A stretch of 39,381 nt of DNA, from NCBI GenBank assembly GCA_934553255.1, contig CAKTEZ010000014.1, positions 1 through 39,381 of the forward strand, read 5' to 3'. Shown here one piece after another: positions 21,300 to 27,822 of the stretch. The notes under the pieces were generated by a model. That model made no database searches. It was not told where the DNA came from and was given only the letters and a program-made list of their open reading frames with translations. Both the position numbers and the translations under genes were made by a program. Every line of letters starts with the position of its first letter. The first letter of the stretch is position 1. This DNA is from an uncultured Oscillospiraceae bacterium. GTDB taxonomy: Bacteria; Bacillota; Clostridia; Oscillospirales; Oscillospiraceae.

Positions 21300-21369
21300 G
21301 AACTCTTGTTCGATTGCCATTATAAATCGAACAAATGTGCTTGTCAATAGAAAATCGAACAAAATTTCT
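21300..21369. promoter_or_regulatory. Three LexA-like operator boxes
   Basis: Box 1 at 21300-21311 is GAACTCTTGTTC, a perfect GAAC-N4-GTTC, and is followed by G. Box 2 at 21329-21340 is GAACAAATGTGC, with one mismatch. Box 3 at 21357-21368 is GAACAAAATTTC, with one mismatch. Box centres are 29 and 28 bases apart. Box 1 covers the start site and box 2 the spacer of the minus-strand promoter. There is also a 10-bp perfect inverted repeat (21306-21315 with 21325-21334) and a further copy of its right arm at 21353-21362. LexA itself is not in the window. Confidence 0.82.
21319..21347 (-). promoter_or_regulatory. Consensus promoter of the microprotein-radical SAM operon
   Basis: On the minus strand: TTGACA (21347-21342), exactly 17 bases, TATAAT (21324-21319). 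This is a perfect sigma-A promoter and the strongest in the window. Overlapping LexA-like boxes would keep it silent until DNA damage. Confidence 0.92.
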
Positions 21370-21399
21370 ATTATTTTGAGGAAATCAGCGGAAAAGCGG

Positions 21400-21428
21400 T
21401 TGACCGGAGAGGGAAGATGCGGTAAAAT
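21400..21428 (+). promoter_or_regulatory. Promoter of pcrA
   Basis: TTGACC (21400-21405), 17 bases, TAAAAT (21423-21428). The nearest LexA-like box ends about 30 bases upstream of the -35, so direct repression of pcrA is uncertain. Confidence 0.7.
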
Positions 21429-21460
21429 CAGGAAGAATTCTGTAAGAACAGGGGAATACC

Positions 21461-23983
21461 ATGAACGATTTTTCCGCCCGCTACTGTGCCGCGCGCCGCG
21501 CGTGCATCGCGCGGGATTTTGCAAAACTCAATCCGGAGCAGCGCCGCGGTGTGCTGACGACCGAGGGACCGCTGCTGCTGCTCGCGGGCGCGGGCAGCGG
21601 CAAGACGACTGTGCTTATCAACCGTGTGGCGAACCTTTTGACCTACGGCCGCGGCAGCGACTGCGGGGAGGTCCCCGCCGGTGCGACGGAGGAGGATCTC
21701 ACCTTTCTGGAAAACTATCCCTCTCAGCCCACCGGCGAGGAACGCCGCCGGATGCGCCGTCTCTGCGCCGTGGAACCGCCTGCGCCGTGGCGGGTGCTGG
21801 CGGTGACCTTCACGAACAAGGCGGCGAAGGAGCTGCGCGAGCGCTTGGAAGCGTTTGGCATCGCGGGCGCGGGCGACATCTGGGCGCTGACATTCCACTC
21901 CGCCTGCGTGCGGATCCTGCGCCGCGACATTGACTGGCTCGGCTTTTCCCGCGACTTTACCATCTACGATACCGACGACTGCAAGCGCGTTGTCAAGGAT
22001 ATTCTCAAGGAGATGGAGCTGGACGAAAAGACCTTTTCGCCGCGCGAGGTCCTCGCGGCCATTTCGGGCGCGAAGGACGAAATGCTCTCGCCGCAGGACT
22101 TCTCAAAGAAATGGGCGGGCAGCGGCGACTGGAAGCGCGAGCGCATCGCAAAGATCTATACGCGCTATGACCGCATCCTCTGCGAGGCGAACGCGCTGGA
22201 TTTCGATGACCTCATTCTCCACACGGTCCGCCTGCTGCAAAACGAGCCAGAGGTGCGGGAACACTATCAGCAGAGGTTCCGCTACATTCTCATCGACGAG
22301 TATCAGGATACGAACCGGATGCAGTACGAGCTGGTGCGCCTGCTCGCAGGCGGACACCGCAACATCTGCGTGGTCGGCGACGACGACCAGAGCATTTACC
22401 GCTTCCGCGGCGCGGACATCTCCAACATTCTGAATTTTGAAAAGGAGTACAAGGGGACGCGCACCATCCGTCTCGAGCAGAACTATCGTTCGACGCAGAA
22501 CATTCTCGACGCGGCGAACGCCGTCATCAAGAATAATGTAGGGCGCAAGGGCAAGACGCTCTGGACGGACGCGGGCAGCGGCGAAAAGGTCACCATCAAG
22601 ACGGTGTTCAACGAGCAGGACGAGGCGAATTTCGTCGTTTCCGGCATGATGAGCGGCTTCACCCGCGGCAGGAACTGGCGCGACAACGCCGTTCTCTACC
22701 GCATGAACGCGCAGTCGAACGCGCTGGAATACGCGCTCAAGCGCAACGGCATTCCGTATCAGGTCATCGGCGGAATGAAGTTCTTCGAGCGCGCCGAGGT
22801 CAAGGATATGCTGGCTTATCTCGCCCTGATCAACAACCCCTCCGACGATCTGCGGCTGCGGCGCATCATCAATGCTCCCGCGCGCGGCATCGGCGCCGCG
22901 AGCGTCGAGCGTGTACAGGCGCTTGCGTTGGAACAGAATGTACCGATGATGACGGTCCTCCGCGCGGCGGGGGAGTACGCGGCGCTCAAAACGGCGGCGG
23001 CGCGGCTGGAGAAATTTGCCGCCATGATCGACGCGCTGCGCGCGGCGGCGGAGAATACCGAGCTGGCGGATTTTTACGACCTTGTGTGCGAGCAGACGGG
23101 CTACACCCGCGCGCTGGAGGACAAGGGCGACATGGACAGCCGCGGGCGGCTGGAGAATGTGCAGGAGTTGAAATCGAACATTCTTGCCTTTCTCGACAAC
23201 GAGCCGGAGGACGCGACGCTCGCGGGCTTTCTCAACGAGATCGCGCTCTACACCGACCTTGACAGCGCCTCGAGCGACAACTGCGTGACCCTTATGACGA
23301 TGCACAGCGCAAAGGGGCTGGAATTCCCCTGCGTCTATGTTGTCGGCATGGAGGAGGGGATTTTCCCGGGAAATCGCGCCCTCGGCGACGAGGAGGAGCT
23401 GGAGGAGGAGCGCCGTCTGTGCTATGTCGCCATGACGCGCGCCAAGGAGAAACTGACGCTCACGAACGCGCGGCAGCGCATGCTCTTCGGCCGCACGACG
23501 CCGAACGCGCCCTCGCGCTTTTTGAGCGAAATTCCGGAGAAGAATGCCGACTGGCTTTCGAAGCCCTCGGCAGAGCCGAGGCGCGGCTATGACGAGGACT
23601 TCGGCGACGGCTACGGCAGCTTCGGCAGAAGCTCCGGCTTCGGCGGTCATGCAGACCGCGGGGGCTACGGCGGCGCACAGGGTTACGGCGGTCGGAGCAG
23701 CTATGGCGGCGGGACGAGCGGCTATGCTGCCTCCCGTACGGGGAACTATGGCAGCGCTGCGCGATCGAGAACGGCGAAAAACGCCGTACCAAAGAAACAT
23801 GCAAGCGAAATGACTTTACAGCTTTTGGCGGGCGATCAGGTCAGCCACAAGACCTTTGGCGACGGTATGGTGGTCTCCGTCACGCCGATGGGCGGTGACG
23901 CCCTCATCGAGGTCGCGTTCGAGCAGGTCGGCACGAAGAAGCTGATGCTCAAGACCGCAGGCGTCCACATGACCAAAAAATAA
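21461..23983 (+). CDS. pcrA: ATP-dependent DNA helicase PcrA (UvrD family)
   Basis: This superfamily 1A 3'-5' helicase serves repair and replication. The protein has 840 residues. The Q motif LNPEQRRGV is near residue 23, Walker A AGAGSGKTTVL near 42, and Walker B/motif II LIDEYQDTNRMQYE near 278. Motif IV-VI sequences include QNYRSTQNILDAANAV, TMHSAKGLEFPCVYVVGMEEG, and EERRLCYVAMTRAKEKL. A 38-residue insertion follows Walker A (from about GRGSDCGEVP). A glycine/tyrosine-rich low-complexity region spans about 705-772. The C-terminal Tudor-like domain (GDQVSHKTFGDGMVVSV), known in PcrA to bind RNA polymerase, follows. The ATG has AGGGGAA 6 bases upstream. Confidence 0.97.
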   Translation: MNDFSARYCAARRACIARDFAKLNPEQRRGVLTTEGPLLLLAGAGSGKTTVLINRVANLLTYGRGSDCGEVPAGATEEDLTFLENYPSQPTGEERRRMRRLCAVEPPAPWRVLAVTFTNKAAKELRERLEAFGIAGAGDIWALTFHSACVRILRRDIDWLGFSRDFTIYDTDDCKRVVKDILKEMELDEKTFSPREVLAAISGAKDEMLSPQDFSKKWAGSGDWKRERIAKIYTRYDRILCEANALDFDDLILHTVRLLQNEPEVREHYQQRFRYILIDEYQDTNRMQYELVRLLAGGHRNICVVGDDDQSIYRFRGADISNILNFEKEYKGTRTIRLEQNYRSTQNILDAANAVIKNNVGRKGKTLWTDAGSGEKVTIKTVFNEQDEANFVVSGMMSGFTRGRNWRDNAVLYRMNAQSNALEYALKRNGIPYQVIGGMKFFERAEVKDMLAYLALINNPSDDLRLRRIINAPARGIGAASVERVQALALEQNVPMMTVLRAAGEYAALKTAAARLEKFAAMIDALRAAAENTELADFYDLVCEQTGYTRALEDKGDMDSRGRLENVQELKSNILAFLDNEPEDATLAGFLNEIALYTDLDSASSDNCVTLMTMHSAKGLEFPCVYVVGMEEGIFPGNRALGDEEELEEERRLCYVAMTRAKEKLTLTNARQRMLFGRTTPNAPSRFLSEIPEKNADWLSKPSAEPRRGYDEDFGDGYGSFGRSSGFGGHADRGGYGGAQGYGGRSSYGGGTSGYAASRTGNYGSAARSRTAKNAVPKKHASEMTLQLLAGDQVSHKTFGDGMVVSVTPMGGDALIEVAFEQVGTKKLMLKTAGVHMTKK

Positions 23984-23989
23984 GAAAAG

Positions 23990-24022
23990 GCGAAGCGCAG
24001 GAGATCCCTGCGCTTCGCTCTT
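23990..24022 (+). terminator. Intrinsic terminator of pcrA
   Basis: A 12-base-pair perfect stem (23990-24001 with 24007-24018), 5-base loop, then TCTTTTC. The AAAA at 23986-23989 could serve the opposite strand. Confidence 0.85.
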
Positions 24023-24048
24023 TTCAACGCTTAGAATGCGGATAGACT

Positions 24049-24672
24049 TTACAGCATTTCACCAAAATCATGGATAAAACGGTCGCAGACAAGCGGCATT
24101 TCGCCCTTCGTACCCTCGAAAAACGGGTCGTACACGCCGATGACCGTCATGCCGCTCGTCTTGGCGCTGCGGCAGGACTTGACCGAGTCGTCGAAGAAAA
24201 TGCACTCCTGCGGCGTGACGCCGAGCAGCTCCGTCGCCTTGGCGAAAATGGCTGGATCGCTCTTGTCCATGCCCAGCTCCTGCGCGAAAACGACACGCTC
24301 GAAGTATCGGTCCAGAGTGTGGACGGCGAGCGCCGTTTTGCAATGGGCGGGGACGCAGCTTGTGAAGATCGCCATGCGTTCGCCCTGTGCGCGAAGCTTT
24401 TCCAGATATTCCCGCACATGGGGCTTGAGTGCAACATGGGCATAGTTGTCCTTGGCAAGCTCCATCCACTCCGCCATGATCTCGTCCGTGCTTTCGGAGA
24501 GATGGCAGTACTCCTTGGTGAATACCGCGGCGAGGGGGAAGATGGTGTGCGCCACGCCCTCGTAATACTCCTTGGTATAGGGAAGGCCGCGGCGGGCGAG
24601 GAAGGTCTTGTCTACCTCCGCCCAGATGCCGTTGGAGTCGATGAGCGTGCCGTCGAGATCGAAGAGGTACAT
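24049..24672 (-). CDS. HAD-superfamily hydrolase (beta-phosphoglucomutase-like)
   Basis: This cytoplasmic phosphatase of 207 residues begins MYLFDLDGTLID, with the nucleophile D5 and acid/base D7 of HAD motif I. Motif II is IFTSCVPAHCKTAL; motif III includes the GMDKSDP lysine; motif IV is CIFFDDSVKSCRSAKTSG. The helical cap between motifs I and II places it in the PGMB/phosphoglycolate phosphatase-like subgroup. Substrate cannot be read from sequence. The ATG at 24672 has AGGAG 8 bases upstream. It is a single gene between pcrA (convergent) and the transporter (divergent). Confidence 0.92.
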   Translation of the reverse strand: MYLFDLDGTLIDSNGIWAEVDKTFLARRGLPYTKEYYEGVAHTIFPLAAVFTKEYCHLSESTDEIMAEWMELAKDNYAHVALKPHVREYLEKLRAQGERMAIFTSCVPAHCKTALAVHTLDRYFERVVFAQELGMDKSDPAIFAKATELLGVTPQECIFFDDSVKSCRSAKTSGMTVIGVYDPFFEGTKGEMPLVCDRFIHDFGEML

Positions 24673-24708
24673 GGGAAAACTCCTAATAAAAATATTTTTG
24701 CAGGGGGC

Positions 24709-24737
24709 TTGCCAAACGCATCGCTTTTTGCTACGAT
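24709..24737 (+). promoter_or_regulatory. Promoter of the EamA transporter gene
   Basis: TTGCCA (24709-24714), 17 bases, TACGAT (24732-24737) with TGC just before it, an extended -10. A short dyad follows near the expected start site: ATTCTTA (24745-24751) and TAAGAAT (24758-24764) with a 6-base spacer, a possible operator. Confidence 0.6.
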
Positions 24738-24796
24738 AGGCGGTATTCTTATTTCGTTAAGAATTATACCATTTTTGAAAGGGGCAGGCAAGTGTT

Positions 24797-25741
24797 ATGA
24801 AAAAGAGAAATACAAAGCAAGTGATCCTGCCGCTCATCACTTCGTTCATTTGGGGAAGCTCGTTCGTGGCACAGAGCCTCGGCGCGGGAAAAGTGGGCGG
24901 CTTCACCTTTACGGCGGCGCGTTCGATCCCTGCTGTTCTGGTGCTGGGATTGCTCGTTTTGATCCTGCGGCGCGTGCGGCATGAGGCAAAGTACACGCCG
25001 CAGCAGAAAAAGGACCTGCTGGAGGGCGGCCTCGTGTGCGGCGTCTTTCTGACGCTCGGCACGAACCTGCAGCAGATCGGCATCGCCGACACCACGGCGG
25101 GCAAGGCGGGCTTTATCACGGCGCTTTATATCGTACTCGTTCCGCTCGTTGGCATCTTCCTTGGGAAAAAGGCGAGCAAGCGCCTGTTCCTCTGCGTTCT
25201 GATCGCGGTCGCGGGGCTTTACTTCCTCTGCTTCAAGGGCGGCGAGGGCGCGATGAGCTTCGGACGCGGCGATTTCTTCGTTTTCCTGTGCGCGTTTGCC
25301 TTCACGGGGCATATTCTTGTGGTCGATCACTATGTGCAGAAGGTGGACGGCATCGCGCTCTCCTGCGTGCAGTTTATGGTGATGGCAGTCCTTTCCACGA
25401 TCTGCGCGTTCGCCTTTGAGACGGTCGATTTCACGGCGCTCGGTGAATGTACCTTTTATATCCTCTACATTGGTATCCTCTCCAGCGCGGGCGGCTATAC
25501 GCTCCAAATTCTGGCGCAGAAGGACGGCGATCCGGCGGTCGTTTCGCTGCTGCTGAGTCTCGAGTCCTTCTTTGCCGTGGTCTGCGGAGCCATCATTCTG
25601 CACGAGCGCATGAGCGGCAGGGAATACCTCGGCTGTGCGCTGATGCTCACGGCGGTCATTCTCTCCCAGCTGCCGGACCGGAAAGGTGCGGCGGTGGAAA
25701 CGCCGCGAGAAGCGGCTGACGCGGCACAGGCGCAGAAGTGA
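24797..25741 (+). CDS. DMT superfamily transporter (EamA family)
   Basis: This inner-membrane drug/metabolite transporter-type permease has 314 residues and about ten membrane helices arranged as two EamA repeats. The first repeat starts LPLITSFIWGSSFVAQSLG and carries FTFTAARSIPAVLVLGLL. The second carries DFFVFLCAFAFTGHILVVDH and LSLESFFAVVCGAIILHERM, with the typical glutamate-rich E-x-x-x-A end motif of EamA. Substrate is unknown; the family includes amino acid and metabolite exporters. It is a single-gene unit with its own promoter and a very strong terminator. The ribosome site is weak, with GGGGC well upstream of the ATG. The next gene is brnQ on the other strand. Confidence 0.92.
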   Translation: MKKRNTKQVILPLITSFIWGSSFVAQSLGAGKVGGFTFTAARSIPAVLVLGLLVLILRRVRHEAKYTPQQKKDLLEGGLVCGVFLTLGTNLQQIGIADTTAGKAGFITALYIVLVPLVGIFLGKKASKRLFLCVLIAVAGLYFLCFKGGEGAMSFGRGDFFVFLCAFAFTGHILVVDHYVQKVDGIALSCVQFMVMAVLSTICAFAFETVDFTALGECTFYILYIGILSSAGGYTLQILAQKDGDPAVVSLLLSLESFFAVVCGAIILHERMSGREYLGCALMLTAVILSQLPDRKGAAVETPREAADAAQAQK

Positions 25742-25758
25742 GATAGGACAAAGAACCG

Positions 25759-25803
25759 AAAACCGGCTTGGGACGCATCAATGCGTCCCAAGCCGGTTTT
25801 TTT
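25759..25803. terminator. Very strong bidirectional terminator
   Basis: A 20-base-pair perfect stem (25759-25778 with 25781-25800) with a nominal 2-base loop that will open to a larger loop. T7 follows on the plus strand; the A-run on the left serves brnQ transcripts. Confidence 0.95.
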
Positions 25804-25838
25804 GACAGGGTATCGGTAAGATCCGAAAACGGAGAGGC

Positions 25839-27197
25839 TCAGGCGTCCGCCTTCCCGCTGCGGACAAAGTGTACCGCAAGACCGATGGCGAGGCCCAGCA
25901 GCGCGGGAAGCACCCAGAACAGGCCCAGCTTGGCCAGCGGCAGAGTCTCTCGCAGCACCGCGAGGATACCGTCCAGACGGCAGGCGGTGAGCAGCGGAGC
26001 GGGCAGCGCGGCGAAGAAGTCGTAGAGCGCGCCGACGAGCGTCAGCGCGGTCGTCCAGACAAAGACCGCGCGGTCGTAGCGGAAGAAGCGGCCGCACAGG
26101 GAGAGCGCGATCAGCGTGATGGCGAGGGGGTAGAGGAACATCAGCACGGGGACGGAGTAGCGGATGATGGAGCTTAGTCCGAAGTTGGCAAAGAGCAGGG
26201 AAATGAGGCTGAAAAGGACGGCCCATACACGGTAGGAAGGCCCCTTGGGGAAAAGCTCGGCGAAGGTCTCGGCGCAGCTCGTGATGAGACCGACCGAGGT
26301 TTTGAGGCACGCGAGCGTCACGGTCGCGGCGAGAATGAGAAGCCCCGCGCCGCCGAGGTAGTGCTGCGCGATCTGTGCGAGGGCGATGCCGCCGTTGGCG
26401 GAGGTCTCGAACAGGCCGCGGCTCTGCACGCCGACGATGGTGACGGCGACATAAATGACCGCCATCAGCAGGCAGCTGAAGATGCCCGCGCGGACGGTGC
26501 TGCCTGCCACGGCGTCCGGCTCGGTCACGCCGAGACCGCGGATGACCTGCACGACCACGATGCCGAAGGCGAGGCTCGCCAGCGCGTCCATCGTGTTATA
26601 GCCCTCCAGAAAGCCGGTGAAAAACGGCTGGGAGGCATAGGCGCCCTCCGGCACGACGGAACGGACGGCGGCGCTGGGGCTGCACATCGCCACGACGATC
26701 AGGATGCCGAGAAAGAGCAGGAAGGTGGGATTGAGTACCTTGCCGACCCAAACCAGTATTTTGCCGGGTCTGAGCGAGAAGAACAGCGCCAGAGCAAAGA
26801 AAAGGACGGAGAAGATCAGCAGATAGAGCGCCGCGTTCCCGCCCTGCGGCAGCGCCTGCTCCAGCCCCACGGTGAACGAGGTGGTCGCGCAGCGGGGAAT
26901 GGCGAAAAACGGTCCGATGGTCAGGTAGAGCAGGCAGGTGAAGAACATCGAATAGGGGCGGCCGATGCGGCTGCCCAGCTCAAAAAGGCCGCTCGAGCGG
27001 CTGATGCCGAGCGCGGCGACGCCGAGCAGAGGCAATCCTACGCCCGTTACCAGAAAACCGATTACGGCGGGCCATGCGTTCGCACCGGCCATCTGTCCCA
27101 TGTGTACGGGGAAAATGAGGTTTCCGGCTCCAAAGAACATACCGAAAAGCATACTGGCAACATAGGCGTATTCGCGGCGGTTCAGTTTGTGCTTCAT
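25839..27197 (-). CDS. brnQ: Branched-chain amino acid transport protein BrnQ
   Basis: This LIVCS-family sodium-coupled permease imports leucine, isoleucine and valine. The 452-residue protein has about twelve hydrophobic segments. The family start YVASMLFGMFFGAGNLIFPV and the following HMGQMAGANAWPAVIGF are diagnostic, as is RCATTSFTVGLEQAL. The ATG at 27197 has AGGAGAG 6 bases upstream. The longer open frame from 27356 includes the promoter and is rejected. The gene does not show a T-box, although valine supply is under T-box control for valS elsewhere in the window. It has its own promoter and a leader hairpin. Confidence 0.95.
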   Translation of the reverse strand: MKHKLNRREYAYVASMLFGMFFGAGNLIFPVHMGQMAGANAWPAVIGFLVTGVGLPLLGVAALGISRSSGLFELGSRIGRPYSMFFTCLLYLTIGPFFAIPRCATTSFTVGLEQALPQGGNAALYLLIFSVLFFALALFFSLRPGKILVWVGKVLNPTFLLFLGILIVVAMCSPSAAVRSVVPEGAYASQPFFTGFLEGYNTMDALASLAFGIVVVQVIRGLGVTEPDAVAGSTVRAGIFSCLLMAVIYVAVTIVGVQSRGLFETSANGGIALAQIAQHYLGGAGLLILAATVTLACLKTSVGLITSCAETFAELFPKGPSYRVWAVLFSLISLLFANFGLSSIIRYSVPVLMFLYPLAITLIALSLCGRFFRYDRAVFVWTTALTLVGALYDFFAALPAPLLTACRLDGILAVLRETLPLAKLGLFWVLPALLGLAIGLAVHFVRSGKADA

Positions 27198-27218
27198 GAT
27201 CTCTCCTTTGCTGATGCG

Positions 27219-27247
27219 GAGCCGCGGAACAAGTCCGGCCGCGGCTC
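27219..27247 (-). other. Hairpin in the brnQ 5' leader
   Basis: A 9-base-pair perfect GC-rich stem (GAGCCGCGG at 27219-27227 with CCGCGGCTC at 27239-27247) lies within the predicted brnQ transcript, between promoter and start codon. No U-tract follows, so it is not a plain terminator. It could affect stability or translation. Confidence 0.4.
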
Positions 27248-27274
27248 GGTGAAAAAACGGATAGGAACAGATGC

Positions 27275-27303
27275 AGGATACCACAAAAAGAGGGCGGGAA
27301 CAA
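27275..27303 (-). promoter_or_regulatory. Promoter of brnQ
   Basis: On the minus strand TTGTTC (27303-27298), 17 bases, TATCCT (27280-27275) preceded by TGTGG, an extended -10. The leader would be about 70 bases. The rest of the interval from 27304 to 27368 holds nothing I recognise. Confidence 0.65.
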
Positions 27304-27368
27304 TCGGCAGGATATATAAAAAACGCAAAAACAGAGCGTTCATTCAAATAATCCATTCCAAATTTCTG

Positions 27369-27397
27369 TTGACAAGTGTAGCCAATTGTGCTACATT
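27369..27397 (+). promoter_or_regulatory. Promoter and likely BlaI-type operator for the blaI/M56 pair
   Basis: TTGACA (27369-27374), 17 bases, TACATT (27392-27397). A dyad TGTAGC (27377-27382) / GCTACA (27390-27395) lies inside the spacer and -10. TGTA/TACA half-sites are the hallmark of BlaI/MecI/CopY operators, so autoregulation is likely. A further TTTACAACAGTAA follows at 27401-27413. Confidence 0.78.
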
Positions 27398-27441
27398 GTG
27401 TTTACAACAGTAACCAAAATCCGAAAAAAGGAGGACGGCAA

Positions 27442-27822
27442 ATGGAAAAATTTGATCTGGCGCCCGCCGAATGGAACATCATGGAATGCCTGTGGGAGCG
27501 CGCGCCGCAGACCGGACGCGAGCTGACCGAGCGGCTGGAGAAAAGCGTCGGCTGGAGCCGCAGCACGACGCTGACGCTGCTGCGGCGCATGGTCGGCAAG
27601 GGCGTGGTGAAGTGCGACACGGAGGGAGCGAAGAACACCTTTTCCCCCGCAGTGCGCCGTGAGGACGCGGCGGAGCAGGAAACGGAGACCTTTTTAGACC
27701 GCGTCTATCAGGGAAGCCTGAGCCTGATGGTCAGCGCCATGACCCAGAAAAAGTCCATCTCCAAGGAGGAGATCGACGAGCTTTATGAGCTGCTGCGGCA
27801 GATGGAGGAGGGAACAAAATGA
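27442..27822 (+). CDS. BlaI/MecI/CopY family transcriptional repressor
   Basis: This 126-residue winged-helix repressor begins LAPAEWNIMECLWERAPQTG, continues WSRSTTLTLLRRMVGKGVV, and has a dimerisation tail. In the family, a proteolytic signal from the cognate M56/BlaR1 protein inactivates the repressor. The ATG at 27442 follows AAGGAGG. An in-frame upstream start (27388) lies in the promoter and is rejected. Its stop overlaps the M56 gene start (ATGA). The local dyad suggests it represses its own operon. No beta-lactamase or copper gene lies nearby, so its wider regulon is unknown. Confidence 0.94.
   Translation: MEKFDLAPAEWNIMECLWERAPQTGRELTERLEKSVGWSRSTTLTLLRRMVGKGVVKCDTEGAKNTFSPAVRREDAAEQETETFLDRVYQGSLSLMVSAMTQKKSISKEEIDELYELLRQMEEGTK

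Noticed and set aside
23580..23770. Repeat-like GC-rich tract in pcrA considered as a DNA tandem repeat
   Set aside because: Repeat units are irregular at the DNA level and the frame is intact; it is better explained as protein low complexity.
22103..23800. 565-codon minus-strand open frame opposite pcrA
   Set aside because: Antisense shadow of the helicase; no ribosome site and low-information composition.
27198..27356. 53-codon N-terminal extension of brnQ
   Set aside because: It includes the predicted promoter, and the family N-terminus begins at the internal ATG with an AGGAGAG site.
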